A stretch of DNA of 64,000 bases. Source: CAVQBL01 sp963710715. Lineage in GTDB: Bacteria; Pseudomonadota; Gammaproteobacteria; DSM-16500. The notes under the pieces were generated by a model, which did not search any database, was not told the DNA's origin, and saw only the letters and a list, made by a program, of their open reading frames with translations. Both the position numbers and the translations under genes were made by a program. The stretch spans positions 62,001 through 126,000 of the forward strand of contig CAVQBL010000007.1 of assembly GCA_963710715.1 (NCBI GenBank). The letters run 5' to 3'. Shown here one piece after another: positions 1 to 9,130 of this stretch; position 1 is the first letter of the stretch, and the number at the start of each line of letters is the position of its first letter.

Positions 1-483
1 AGGATTTTTAATTATAAGTTTTTGCACGATGGCAGAAAATTTTTCTTCGGAATTTGTTTTGGCATCAACACCAACAAAAATGGTTGGAATCATTGATCCT
101 ATTGCCGAGTTTTCTGGCTTAAATTCTTCAAGCAATGGTTGGAGATAAGCATGCTTTTTAATGCCTAGCTTTAAAATATCAATATCATTAATTAAGCGCT
201 TTTTTCCATCTGCTTCACAATGATTTAACCATTGATTGAATTCATCAGGATAAAGATGTAAGTCCCATGTAGAAGTTACAACAATAGTGTCAAATTGCAA
301 AAAATTAATTTCTTTATTCCGCCAATCCACTATTTCAATGTCAATGGATTTTGCATCAGAAAATGCGGCAAAAGTATTTTTTATAATAAGATCATCCAAA
401 AATTCTCTGAGTGGAGAATGGATATACTCAATAACTTTGCTACAAACAGCAAGAGCAATTTTTTTACGTGCTTGGCTCATCAT
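1..483 (-). CDS. ATP-grasp-type ligase, N-terminal part (runs off window)
   Basis: An open frame of 161 codons starts at ATG 483 and continues past base 1. A GAGGT Shine-Dalgarno lies 7 bases before this ATG (a second ATG follows at 480). The motif STWDLHLYPDEFNQWL, followed by a run ending in KRLINDIDILKLGIKKHAYL, resembles the pre-ATP-grasp region of RimK/DcsG-like ATP-grasp proteins, where a Trp-Asp pair and an N-P/N-D segment precede the nucleotide-binding domain. The ATP-binding domain itself lies outside the window, so substrate and reaction cannot be inferred. The gene is divergent from the two-component system. Confidence 0.55.
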   Translation of the reverse strand, partial: MMSQARKKIALAVCSKVIEYIHSPLREFLDDLIIKNTFAAFSDAKSIDIEIVDWRNKEINFLQFDTIVVTSTWDLHLYPDEFNQWLNHCEADGKKRLINDIDILKLGIKKHAYLQPLLEEFKPENSAIGSMIPTIFVGVDAKTNSEEKFSAIVQKLIIKNP

Positions 484-620
484 TTTGTGTACCTCATAAC
501 ATCATTTTAAATTCTGCGTTTAAGTGTAATAAATATACATGGTTAAAACGGTGGATTTGTATAAAAAGTGTATAAATTGCGAAGTATGTTATAGTAAATC
601 TATATACAAGGACTTGGGTG
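484..620 (+). promoter_or_regulatory. Divergent intergenic region with candidate autoregulated promoter
   Basis: A direct repeat GTATAAA occurs at 559-565 and 570-576, spaced by 11 bases (one helical turn), which is the usual layout of OmpR-family binding sites. A possible -10 TATAGT lies at 590-595, and the repeats overlap the place of a poor -35. Autoregulation by the downstream response regulator is an inference. Confidence 0.35.
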
Positions 621-1316
621 ATGAAACGCATATTATTAGTTGAAGATGATGAAAAATTGGCGAAACTAATCAATGAATACCTTGAGAAACAAGGAGTTAC
701 GGTTGATTGGGAACGTAGGGGTGATAAAGCAGTTTATCGTATACGGCATGAGAAATATGCATTAATCCTATTAGATATTAATTTACCCGGATTAAATGGC
801 CTACAAGTCTGCAAAATTGTTAGAAAAGATTTTTCAGGCTTTATTATGATGATAACCGCACGTGAAAGTGATGAAGATCAGATTACCGGTTTGGAACTTG
901 GCGCTGATGATTATATAAAAAAACCTATTCAACCCAAGATATTATTATCTAGGATAAATGCTATTTTTCGTCGTGCGCAATCACATCCAATGTCTCAAAG
1001 TAAGCTGATATTCGGAACTTTGTTTATTGATTTGGAAAAACGCGAAGTAAAATTAAATAACATTTTAATTAACTTGAAACCAACAGAATTCGATTTACTC
1101 ATATTATTAGCATCAAATGCAGGAACTTGCTTATCTCGAGATAACATCACGTATGCCTTACGTGGAATAGATTATGACGGAGTGGATAGGGTCATTGATT
1201 TACGTATTTCCTATTTGCGTAGTAAATTGGGCGACAATATTGAAAACCCTTATCGAATTAAAACTGTTCGTGGTAAGGGATATGTTTTTCAACCTGATGC
1301 ATGGAATAAGCTATGA
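621..1316 (+). CDS. OmpR-family response regulator (RstA-like)
   Basis: A cytoplasmic transcription regulator of about 231 residues. The receiver domain (about 1-120) has the acidic pocket E8/D9/D10, phospho-acceptor D52 in LLDINLPG, T79 and K101 (YIKKPI). A winged-helix DNA-binding domain (about 135-228) ends with the typical VRGKGYVF loop. ATG at 621 is preferred over an in-frame GTG at 618; AAGGA lies upstream. It overlaps the sensor kinase frame by four bases, so the two form an operon. The pair resembles RstA/RstB in order and size, but the signal is unknown, and the partner kinase is frameshifted here. Confidence 0.88.
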   Translation: MKRILLVEDDEKLAKLINEYLEKQGVTVDWERRGDKAVYRIRHEKYALILLDINLPGLNGLQVCKIVRKDFSGFIMMITARESDEDQITGLELGADDYIKKPIQPKILLSRINAIFRRAQSHPMSQSKLIFGTLFIDLEKREVKLNNILINLKPTEFDLLILLASNAGTCLSRDNITYALRGIDYDGVDRVIDLRISYLRSKLGDNIENPYRIKTVRGKGYVFQPDAWNKL

Positions 1317-2915
1317 TAAAAATGTTATTCCGGTTTTTTTTGCTTTGTATATTATTTACCATCATCCTTGCGGTATTCATTTCTTATTTAGATAAAAAGA
1401 TATCTTCAAAAGAAAATTATGCTTATATGAATACAATAACCCACGGTAAATTTATTTTGCTAGATCGCTTTTTAAGATCCTATCCTGTCACAGAATGGGA
1501 AACAATTTTAAATCAAATTCGACCTAAGAATGCAAGTACGATTCATGTTATACCCCTTAAAGATTTATCATTAAATAAAAACCAACTTCAGCAACTTATA
1601 CAAAATAAAATTGTTACTGTGTTCGATAAGTCAAATACTTTTTATCCCGCGGTTGTTTATAAAAAAACATCTAATCCAAATTATGTCTACCAAGAATTTT
1701 TAAATTTTAGTCTTTCACAAAGAGCCAACCAATATTTCGGTTGGTTACCTTTTATTAATTACTAAAGAATTGCAATCTATACCACCAGAACGATGGGCTA
1801 GTTACACCAAAAAATTATCCGAGCAATATGGTTTCAATGTTGAATTACTTGATGTAAATCAACTAAAATTAAGTGATGATCAAAAAAAACAATTAATAGA
1901 AAATGACTGGGTTGTTAGTCTTCCAAAAAGCTCCGATCAAATAATAGAGCGCCTCTACGCGCCAATTGGAAAACAAAAAGTTTTACAATTTGGGCCCATG
2001 CAATATATTTTTATAGGGGTTTACGCTAAATATTTTATTTTTACAGCGGCTCTTGTAGCAATTGAATTTATTATTTTTATACTAGCGCTATTATTTTTTC
2101 GTACGTTAGAAAAATTAAAGATTTTAGCGGATGACTATAGTAAAGGAAATTTTGATAGCACGGTGCAAATTAGCTCGACATCGATTCTTTACTCTTTATT
2201 TAGCGACTTAAAATCGATGGGAAAAAAAATAAAAAGTCTCATTACTTCACACAAAGAATTAACGCACGCCGTTTCTCATGAATTAAGAACACCGTTAAGC
2301 CGTTTACGTTTTTCAGTAGAATTGGCAAGCCAGTCATCTGACATCAATGAGATTAAAAATCGCCTAAATTCTGTAGAAAATGATGTGGAAGAACTAGAAA
2401 AATTAATCTCCGAAATGTTAAACTACGCCAAACTTAATCAGCCTATACCGCAACTTAAATTTGAAAAAATAGAATTGAGCCAACTGATTTTATCTGCTAT
2501 TGAAAAATTTAAGAAATCAGAGAATAACATAAGGTTCATTACAAATATTTCACTTAAAGATAAGCATTACTTTGTTAATGCAAATAGAGCATATATAGAG
2601 CGGTGTTTACAAAATCTACTTCAAAACGCTGAGAAATTTGCACGCTCGACAATAGAGGTTACTTTAAAAAAAGGTAATGAGGGCTACTATCAACTTAGCA
2701 TTGAAGACGATGGCCCTGGCATTCCTATCGAAGATCGAACGCGGATTTTTGAGCCTTTTGTTCAACTGTCCAATCAAATTAAAAACTCATCTGCAGGATT
2801 TGGATTAGGTTTAGCGATTGTCAAAAAAATTATAGATATTCATTATTGGAATATTCAAGTGGCAGATTCAAAAATGGGTGGAACAAAAATTATTTTATTT
2901 TTTAATCGTGAGTAG
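1313..2915 (+). pseudogene. Sensor histidine kinase (RstB-like), frameshifted by a 4-bp duplication
   Basis: Two open frames (1313-1765 and 1770-2915) are the two parts of one kinase. The first carries an N-terminal membrane segment and part of the periplasmic domain. The second carries the rest of that domain, a second membrane segment near ALVAIEFIIFILALLFF, a short HAMP, the H-box VSHELRTPLSRLRF, N-box NLLQNAEKFA, and G boxes EDDGPGIP and GFGLGLAIV. At 1739-1746 the word GGTT occurs twice in tandem. Removing one copy joins the frames as FGYLLLITKELQSIPPERW. The kinase core is intact, so the lesion is recent, phase-variable, or a sequencing error. Confidence 0.85.
1739..1746 (+). repeat. 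GGTT tandem duplication causing kinase frameshift
   Basis: Two adjacent GGTT units at 1739-1742 and 1743-1746. One unit restores a continuous kinase reading frame; two shift it by +1 and end translation at 1765. Confidence 0.8.
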
Positions 2916-2979
2916 ACACGCACGCATAACCAATTAACATAGCTGTTTCTATTCCAACACCCATTCGTCATGGCGCCGG

Positions 2980-4932
2980 TTATATCCTCATCGGCAAAAT
3001 AACCAATTCTTTCCCTTGCGCATGCAATTGTTGCTGTAAAGTGACGGGAGTTTCATTGTGTAAAAAGCGTGTGACCCAGTTATCATGTTCGAAAATAAGT
3101 TTGCTCGCGAAAAATATGCAATTAGGATATTTTTCACCGAGTTTTTCAGCAAGCTTGCTCAACTCTTCCACCATATCTGTTCCAAATGTTGGATAGGCTT
3201 CGGCGGCTAATCCATATTGATGGCAATAATCTACAAAATATTCTAATGTTTCATTGACCTCGAGTTGCATTTTTTCAAGCGCACTTTGTCCAGTAAAACT
3301 GCTCACATCAACAATGCCCGCGCTGACAAAAATAAAATTTTTAAAATGTCGCGGAAAAATACGTTGCACGCATAATAAAGTGTGCATGCCTACACCTAAG
3401 CTTTTTCCAACTAATATAACAGCAGTGGGTTGTTGTGGATCAATGTGTACGATGGGTAAGCTTTTTTCCAGAATGGGTTGTTTGAGCTGCGCGTCTAATA
3501 GTGCTAATTTTTTCGTAATGAAGTTGTAATGTCTTTTGATGAGTAAACAAAGTACGATGACAGCGAGGGTGATGGTCATTGTTACCCAACCACCCGAACT
3601 AAATTTAGCAAATAAAGTTACACACAAAATACTACTCGTAATGATGAATGCAAATAATGAAAAACCAAAACGAAATACCCAATGAGGTGAAGCTTCTCTA
3701 CGGTGTGTTGCCCAGTAAACACAAAGTCCAAGTAGTGATAAAGAAAAAGTAATAAATACATTAATACTGTATAAAATGACTAGGAAAGAAACGTCTCCTT
3801 CACTCCAAAATAAAATTAATAAAGCAGCAATTCCAAACAAGATCACACCATTTTGTACGACTAGACGTGTTGAAAGATGACGAAATCGATTGGGCACCCA
3901 TCCATCTACAGCCATATTGGCTAAGACGCTTGGGCCAGCTAAAAATCCGGTATTTGCAGCGACAAATAAGAGTCCGGCCTCAAGTAATAATGTAATTAAC
4001 AATAATATTTTTCCTACCCAGGAATCACCCAGAATAGAATGAAAAACAACCGCATTCAATGTTTGACCGACAACAGGTTGAGCTTCCCAAAGTAAATATA
4101 AAAGAATAATTCCAGCTGCTGTAAAGCTTAATGAAACTGCCATGTAAAACATGGCCCATTTCCCAGTGGTAACGCGAGGTTCCGCAAGACGATTTACATT
4201 ATTGGAGACAGCTTCTAACCCAGTGTAAGTACCGCTACCGAGTGAGTAAGCGTGTAACATGAATCCTAACAGAGGTATCCAACCAATCATTGCGCTTAAA
4301 GTTTTTGTTTCTAGCAGTGTGTCTGAAATAATCGGCGCTAAACCTGTTCGATGTGCGGCAATACCGTAAATAATTAATGCGACATGTATGATAAAAAAGC
4401 CTAAAAAAATCGGCAATAATAATTTAATACTTTCTTTCATCCCACGTAAATTGACAGCGAGTAATAAGACAATAATGAGCCCTTCGGCTAACAATTTATA
4501 ATGTAACATTGAATTAGGAAGGAGACTGAATACTGCATCCATTCCACTTGCAATGGAAACGGCAATGGTGAGTACATAGTCGATAATCAGTGCAGCACCT
4601 GACACAAGGCCTACATGCGGTCCCAATAATTGGGTTGCAACTTTGTAACCACCGCCACCGCTAGGAAATAATTCAATGACTTGGTTATAGCCAAGTGAAA
4701 TGATAAATACAGTAATTGCGATGGCAATGGCGATATATAAAGCAAGATGAGAATGTGCACCTAAGGCGATAAAACTTTCTTCAGGCCCGTAACAAGATGA
4801 AGAAAGACCGTCTGCACCTAATCCTACCCAAGCGAGAAAAGCAATCAAAGAAACATGCCGTAAAATATTTGGATTAAACGGATTGAGCGGGTCGCCAATT
4901 AAAAGTTGTTTGAGTTTGGTGAAAATGGTCAC
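2980..4932 (-). CDS. APC-superfamily permease, KimA/YdaO-like (potassium or amino-acid uptake)
   Basis: A 650-residue inner-membrane protein. About twelve hydrophobic segments occupy residues 25-470, beginning with LSSSCYGPEE and including SGGGGYKVATQLLG and VAANTGFLAGPSVLA. These match the conserved substrate-binding segments of APC permeases, and the second half of the protein most resembles Bacillus KimA. The C-terminal 170 residues form a soluble domain with alternating beta strands, as in KimA, where it regulates transport. The start is GTG at 4932; the nearby ATG at 4939 is out of frame. Potassium as substrate is inferred from the KimA resemblance; an amino-acid substrate cannot be excluded. 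Confidence 0.75.
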   Translation of the reverse strand: MTIFTKLKQLLIGDPLNPFNPNILRHVSLIAFLAWVGLGADGLSSSCYGPEESFIALGAHSHLALYIAIAIAITVFIISLGYNQVIELFPSGGGGYKVATQLLGPHVGLVSGAALIIDYVLTIAVSIASGMDAVFSLLPNSMLHYKLLAEGLIIVLLLAVNLRGMKESIKLLLPIFLGFFIIHVALIIYGIAAHRTGLAPIISDTLLETKTLSAMIGWIPLLGFMLHAYSLGSGTYTGLEAVSNNVNRLAEPRVTTGKWAMFYMAVSLSFTAAGIILLYLLWEAQPVVGQTLNAVVFHSILGDSWVGKILLLITLLLEAGLLFVAANTGFLAGPSVLANMAVDGWVPNRFRHLSTRLVVQNGVILFGIAALLILFWSEGDVSFLVILYSINVFITFSLSLLGLCVYWATHRREASPHWVFRFGFSLFAFIITSSILCVTLFAKFSSGGWVTMTITLAVIVLCLLIKRHYNFITKKLALLDAQLKQPILEKSLPIVHIDPQQPTAVILVGKSLGVGMHTLLCVQRIFPRHFKNFIFVSAGIVDVSSFTGQSALEKMQLEVNETLEYFVDYCHQYGLAAEAYPTFGTDMVEELSKLAEKLGEKYPNCIFFASKLIFEHDNWVTRFLHNETPVTLQQQLHAQGKELVILPMRI

Positions 4933-4996
4933 GTTTCATCCTGTATGTGAGCGGAGTCTCGAAACTCCTTAAGGCAAATCCCATTTACATTTATAG

Positions 4997-5022
4997 GGGC
5001 GCACCTGTGTGTGCGCCCTTTT
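4997..5022 (+). terminator. Hairpin with T-tract between two minus-strand genes
   Basis: GGGCGCAC and GTGCGCCC form an 8-bp perfect stem around a 6-base loop, followed by TTTT on the plus strand. No plus-strand gene ends here, so it may instead insulate the permease from the SDR gene or be a relic. Confidence 0.4.
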
Positions 5023-5049
5023 CAAGAGGGAGTTTATCTTTAAAATACC

Positions 5050-5817
5050 TCATTTCGCCTGCATGCGTAAAGCACCATCCAGCCGGATGACAGAGCCGTT
5101 TAGCATGGCATTGTTAATAATGTGCAATACTAATGCAGCATATTCATCGGGTCGTGCCAAGCGAGCGGGGAAAGGTACTGTCTTGGTCAATGCTTCTCGT
5201 ACATCCACGGAAATTTTTTCGAGTAGCATAGGTGTTTCAACTAAACCCGGAGCAATGGTCATAACACGTATGCCAAATTGTGCAAATTCTCTAGCGGCGG
5301 GTAAGGTAAGACTGACGATGCCGCCTTTGGACGCGCTATACGCAGCTTGACCGATTTGCCCCTCATATGCAGCAATAGAAGCGGTATTGATAATAACACC
5401 GCGTTCATGTGATTCACCTACTGGATCCAGTTTTATCATTGCTGCTGCTGCAATACGCATTAAATTAAATGATCCAATGAGATTTACTTCGATAACTCGA
5501 CGAAACTCATCCAGTGGCATAGGTCCTTGTTTATCAACAATGCGCCGTCCTGCCGCAATGCCGGCACAATTTATACAAATACGTGCTGGTCCATGTTGTT
5601 TACTAGCCGCATCCACCGCGGATTCCACGCTTTCAGCTTGAGTGACATCGCAGGTAATGGCAAGTCCATTTATTTCGGCAGCAATCTTTTTTGCTTTCTT
5701 TATGTCTGTATCCAAAATAGCCACACGCGCGCCTGCTTGGCTCAGCATTCTAGCTGTTGCAGCACCCATTCCGGATCCGCCGCCGCTGACAAGGGCAGCA
5801 TAATTTTTTATTTCCAT
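5050..5817 (-). CDS. Short-chain dehydrogenase, 3-hydroxyacyl-CoA dehydrogenase type
   Basis: A 255-residue Rossmann-fold SDR. The NAD-binding GGGSGMGAA motif is near residue 12, NTASIAA carries the catalytic Ser, and YSASKGG carries the Tyr and Lys. The sequence around PGLVETPML and the C-terminal NGSVIRLDGALRM resemble type II 3-hydroxyacyl-CoA dehydrogenase (HSD17B10-like), suggesting a role in fatty-acid or branched-chain oxidation. That fits its divergent position to the electron-transfer flavoprotein genes, which take electrons from acyl-CoA dehydrogenases. The start at 5817 has AAAGGAAA upstream. Substrate is inferred from similarity and context. Confidence 0.82.
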   Translation of the reverse strand: MEIKNYAALVSGGGSGMGAATARMLSQAGARVAILDTDIKKAKKIAAEINGLAITCDVTQAESVESAVDAASKQHGPARICINCAGIAAGRRIVDKQGPMPLDEFRRVIEVNLIGSFNLMRIAAAAMIKLDPVGESHERGVIINTASIAAYEGQIGQAAYSASKGGIVSLTLPAAREFAQFGIRVMTIAPGLVETPMLLEKISVDVREALTKTVPFPARLARPDEYAALVLHIINNAMLNGSVIRLDGALRMQAK

Positions 5818-5894
5818 TGGTAATTTCCTTTCTTTTAAAAAAAGTGTGAATAGTGGATACTAAGATTAGACTATTATCACGCAGAGAGATAAAA

Positions 5895-6647
5895 ATGAAA
5901 ATCCTTGTCGCAGTAAAAAGAGTGATTGATTTTAAAACCAATATCCGTGTCAAAGCGGATCAATCCGGCGTTGAAACTGCTAATGTTAAAATGTCTATCA
6001 ATCCTTTTGATGAAATTGCAGTAGAAGAGGCAGTGCGTTTAAAAGAAAAAGGCATTGCTAAAGAAATTGTTGTGGTTTCTATTGGAACTCCATCCTGCCA
6101 AGAAATTTTGCGCAGTGCGCTCGCCATGGGAGCAGATCGCGGTATTTTAGTTGAAAACGATATGGATACTCAGCCCTTGGCTGTTGCTAAAATTTTGCAA
6201 GCAATCACTTTAAAAGAATCACCACAACTCGTTATTCTTGGCAAACAGTCTATCGATAGTGACAATAATCAAGTGGGGCAAATGTTAGCGGGTTTACTGA
6301 ATTGGTCGCAAGGTACATTTGTATCGAAACTGGAAATTGAAAATAATCAAGCCAAAGTGTTACGTGAAATTGATGGTGGTCTTGAAACATTAATTTTAAA
6401 ATTACCAGCCGTCATCACCACAGATTTACGTTTGAATGAGCCGCGTTATCTTTCATTGCCTAACATTGTGCAAGCTAAGCGTAAGTCTATTGAAATTCTA
6501 CCTGTAGCAGGATTAAAAGTAGATATTCAATCGCAAATAAAAACGGTAAAAGTGACAGCACCTGAAAAGCGTCGCACAGGAGTGCGTGTTGCAAATGTAG
6601 CAGAACTGGTTGATAAGCTAAAACATGAAGCACAGGTGATTTTATGA
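5895..6647 (+). CDS. etfB: Electron transfer flavoprotein beta subunit
   Basis: A 250-residue subunit of the soluble EtfAB heterodimer, which passes electrons from acyl-CoA and related dehydrogenases to the membrane quinone reductase. The start MKILVAVKRVIDF, the NPFDEIAVEEA segment and ILGKQSIDSDNNQVGQML are typical EtfB motifs. An open frame extends upstream to 5853, but ATG 5895 after GAGAGA gives the family-length protein. It overlaps etfA by 4 bases (ATGA), indicating translational coupling. Confidence 0.95.
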   Translation: MKILVAVKRVIDFKTNIRVKADQSGVETANVKMSINPFDEIAVEEAVRLKEKGIAKEIVVVSIGTPSCQEILRSALAMGADRGILVENDMDTQPLAVAKILQAITLKESPQLVILGKQSIDSDNNQVGQMLAGLLNWSQGTFVSKLEIENNQAKVLREIDGGLETLILKLPAVITTDLRLNEPRYLSLPNIVQAKRKSIEILPVAGLKVDIQSQIKTVKVTAPEKRRTGVRVANVAELVDKLKHEAQVIL

Positions 6648-7582
6648 CATTATTAGTGGTTGCTGAGCATGATCATCAAATATTAAAACCCGCAACTTAT
6701 CATACTATTTCCGCAGCCAGTGAATTAGATAAAGAAATAAATGTGCTAGTGATTGGCAGTGGGTGTGAACGTGTTGTAACAGAAGCTAGAAAAATTGTGG
6801 GTGTAAAAAATATATTGGTCGCAGATGCAAAAGAATATGAACACCAGCTAGCAGAAAATTCAGCACCGCTCATTGCAGAACTTGGAAAAAAATATAATTA
6901 TTTGTTGGCCCCCGCGACAACATTTGGAAAAAATTTATTTCCCCGGGTTGCCGCGTTACTCGATGTCAACATGATTGCCGATGTTGTAAAAATTATTTCT
7001 GCAGATACGTTTGTGCGTCCTGTTTATGCAGGCAACGCGTTAGCAACGATGCAAACGCAAGAAAAAATTAAAATATTAACTATTCGTAGCACAGCATTTC
7101 CACTTGCAAAGTCGGAATCAAATCCAATCGCAAAAGTTGAAACGCTTGCGCAAATTATTCCTCATGCATTATCAAGCTTTGTGAAGCAAGAATTAAACGT
7201 TTCAGCGCGACCTGAATTAACTTCAGCACGAATTATTATTTCAGGTGGTCGTGGATTAAAAAGTGCTGAGAATTTTAAATTATTGGAAGCGTTGGCAGAT
7301 CAATTGAATGCTGCAATTGGCGCATCACGCGCCGCAGTGGATGCAGGATTTGCGCCCAATGATTATCAAGTGGGACAAACAGGAAAAGTTGTTGCGCCCG
7401 ATCTTTATATTGCGATCGGTATTTCGGGTGCGATTCAACATTTAGCGGGCATGAAAGACAGTAAAGTCATTGTTGCAATTAATAGTGATCCGGATGCGCC
7501 CATTTTTCAAATTGCTGATTATGGGTTAGTTGGAGATCTTTTTAAAATTTTACCGGAGTTGCAAGCGGCGTTGCATAAATAA
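6644..7582 (+). CDS. etfA: Electron transfer flavoprotein alpha subunit
   Basis: A 312-residue FAD-binding subunit. The N-terminal domain begins with MTLLVVAEHD. The C-terminal FAD domain contains ISGGRGLKSAENF, AAVDAGFAPNDYQVGQTGK, and GISGAIQHLAGM, all hallmarks of EtfA, and IVAINSDPDAPIFQIADYG near the end. Length is normal for the family. It is the last gene of the etfBA operon; a GC-rich hairpin at 7641-7673 follows. Confidence 0.95.
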   Translation: MTLLVVAEHDHQILKPATYHTISAASELDKEINVLVIGSGCERVVTEARKIVGVKNILVADAKEYEHQLAENSAPLIAELGKKYNYLLAPATTFGKNLFPRVAALLDVNMIADVVKIISADTFVRPVYAGNALATMQTQEKIKILTIRSTAFPLAKSESNPIAKVETLAQIIPHALSSFVKQELNVSARPELTSARIIISGGRGLKSAENFKLLEALADQLNAAIGASRAAVDAGFAPNDYQVGQTGKVVAPDLYIAIGISGAIQHLAGMKDSKVIVAINSDPDAPIFQIADYGLVGDLFKILPELQAALHK

Positions 7583-7640
7583 CGGTTGTGTATGTAAGCA
7601 TTTGTATATCAGTTGCAGCAACTGTTTTGAACCTTGTGTG

Positions 7641-7673
7641 CCCTCCCCTCCAGTGCTTTTCTGGAGGGGAGGG
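7641..7673 (+). terminator. GC-rich hairpin after etfBA
   Basis: CCCTCCCCTCCAG and its exact complement form 13-bp arms around a 7-base loop; a T-rich stretch follows near 7690. It belongs to a dispersed GC-rich CCTCTCC/GGAGAGG hairpin class also seen near 8.5, 45.5 and 60.4 kb, and may serve as the etf terminator. Confidence 0.55.
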
Positions 7674-7782
7674 TTGGAAGGGGAGGCATTTTTATTTTGG
7701 TACGACAATGGTATTTTTCACGGATTGTATTTAATCAAGAATCTGCTACTATCCTTCGTCTCGTCAGAAAATTTCTATTTTG

Positions 7783-7955
7783 TAGGGTCTGTTTACATTT
7801 CGCTATGCCGAGTCAGAAAGCGTTGCCAAAAAATATCGATTTCCGAGAACCGCACAGAGCATATGTTGGTAATATGTAGGCAGCGGGTCGCAGGAAAATT
7901 GATATTTTCTGGCGATGCTTTATGACCGGCAGAGTAGAAATGTAAACAGACCCTA
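7783..7955. mobile_element. Palindromic MITE-like element, family C, copy 1
   Basis: A 173-bp element bounded by perfect 19-bp inverted ends (TAGGGTCTGTTTACATTTC). The arms remain imperfectly complementary for about 70 bp, so the whole could fold into one long hairpin. It contains no credible gene. A second copy lies inverted at 57025-57199. The ends start with TA, consistent with a TA target duplication. It is most of what lies between etfA and the next gene at 8052. Confidence 0.8.
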
Positions 7956-8051
7956 ATACATCTCAAGTGTTATTTCGAGTGGTTCAAATTTGAAAAGATT
8001 TTTATGCCCCTTTTCACAGGGGTTTTACAACATTTCACCCGGAGAAAATTT

Positions 8052-8357
8052 ATGGAAACTAAAACTGATTATGTAAAATATTCCGATGCAAAACCAGCAA
8101 GACTCGCAAATTCCCCCGTATCATTATGGGCAAAAACAAAAAATTATCGAAATGCATCTTTGGTATTTTTCGCGCTTACAATTGCCGCCTATTGTTTAGA
8201 TACGTATTTACAAAATAAATCAAAAAGTATATCGGCGCTGTTGGATGCGCTTTCTTTGCTCTTTGTCATCATGACTTTCTTTAGTTGTACAAAAGGGTTT
8301 TGTGCGGATGCAGAAGAGACCCAGAGTAGCGAAGTCTCTTTGCATGTAAGTGTGTGA
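8052..8357 (+). CDS. Small two-helix membrane protein, unknown
   Basis: A 101-residue protein starting METKTDYVKY. ATG 8052 is chosen over an in-frame ATG at 8004 because GGAG lies 7 bases upstream. Two hydrophobic segments (ASLVFFALTIAAYCLDTYL and ALLDALSLLFVIMTFFSC) suggest a hairpin in the inner membrane with short charged termini. No family was recognised. It stands alone, followed by a GC-rich repeat, and precedes two other unrecognised genes of effector-like composition. Confidence 0.6.
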   Translation: METKTDYVKYSDAKPARLANSPVSLWAKTKNYRNASLVFFALTIAAYCLDTYLQNKSKSISALLDALSLLFVIMTFFSCTKGFCADAEETQSSEVSLHVSV

Positions 8358-8445
8358 ATAGAAAGATGATATTTTATAGGTAGAGTTTGTTATAATTATA
8401 TGGAAATGCTTTATTGAGTGGTTCACGGTTCTAGTATAAGCCGCC

Positions 8446-8552
8446 GTTGAAACCCTCACCCGGATCGGCACTAAGAAGCCGTGCCTATCCACCTCTCTCC
8501 CCAGAGATCCCCGCTTAAAGCATGCGGGGACTGGGGGGAGAGGGGAAAATGA
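8446..8552. repeat. Dispersed GC-rich hairpin repeat
   Basis: A C-rich stretch (CACCTCTCTCCCC) pairs with GGGGGGAGAGGGG around an inner hairpin CCCCGC-TTAAAGCAT-GCGGGG. The inner hairpin recurs in similar form at 27757-27777. This occupies the gap between the small membrane protein and the next gene. Confidence 0.55.
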
Positions 8553-8578
8553 TTTTCTTTATATATTAGAGAATTACC

Positions 8579-9109
8579 ATGCCTAAAAACGATGATTTTG
8601 ATGATCTTTCCAAACGCCTAAATAGTCTTTTAACTGAACAGGAAGATGATCAGTCAGGTGGAGAGAGTGGCGAAGGTGGAAGAGAGGGGTCGGGTAGCGT
8701 CGTCAATTTTCGCTATCGAGATGCGTATTCTGTTGGGCCACGAGATGATCAATTACCGTCAACAGAAATTAAGCGTTTACTCATCGTGCATGATGAGTCT
8801 CACGAAGCGCTTGTCAAACAGCAACAAGAAAAACGTAAAGAATACAAAGCGGTAAGAGAAGGAAAGCACTCTTATAAAACGGGGTTAGGTTTAAATGGTG
8901 GAGGGATATCTTCTTTTAAAGAACATCCTGTTCTAAGTAAAAAATTTAATGGCAGGGAAGTGATGCCCTTACCAACTGATCCTGCATTAGAAACGAATCC
9001 AAAATTGGCAGAACGACTCGAAAACCGCCTCGAGAATAAATTGCGTTTAGAGAATAAGTTACAATTACAACATGCGCCAAAATTTAATCCTACACCTAGA
9101 CCTTCTTAG
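8579..9109 (+). CDS. Hypothetical charged protein, unknown
   Basis: A 176-residue soluble protein with no recognised domain. It begins MPKNDDFDDLSKRLNSLL, has a Gly/Ser/Glu-rich stretch near residues 25-42, and ends with a repetitive Leu/Glu/Asn/Lys helix (LENRLENKLRLENKLQLQ) and a Pro-rich tail. This composition, and the ankyrin gene 21 bases downstream, would suit a secreted effector, but that is only inference. No signal peptide is visible. A weak AG-rich ribosome site precedes ATG 8579. Confidence 0.5.
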   Translation: MPKNDDFDDLSKRLNSLLTEQEDDQSGGESGEGGREGSGSVVNFRYRDAYSVGPRDDQLPSTEIKRLLIVHDESHEALVKQQQEKRKEYKAVREGKHSYKTGLGLNGGGISSFKEHPVLSKKFNGREVMPLPTDPALETNPKLAERLENRLENKLRLENKLQLQHAPKFNPTPRPS

Positions 9110-9130
9110 CTAAGTAACGGCATAACCATC

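Noticed and set aside
287..510. Two plus-strand frames of about 70 codons
   Set aside because: They lie opposite the ATP-grasp gene, which has a good ribosome site and recognisable motif; the plus-strand translations have no family features.
7634..7925. Plus-strand frames through the region after etfA
   Set aside because: They pass through the GC-rich hairpin and the family C element and show no protein-like features.
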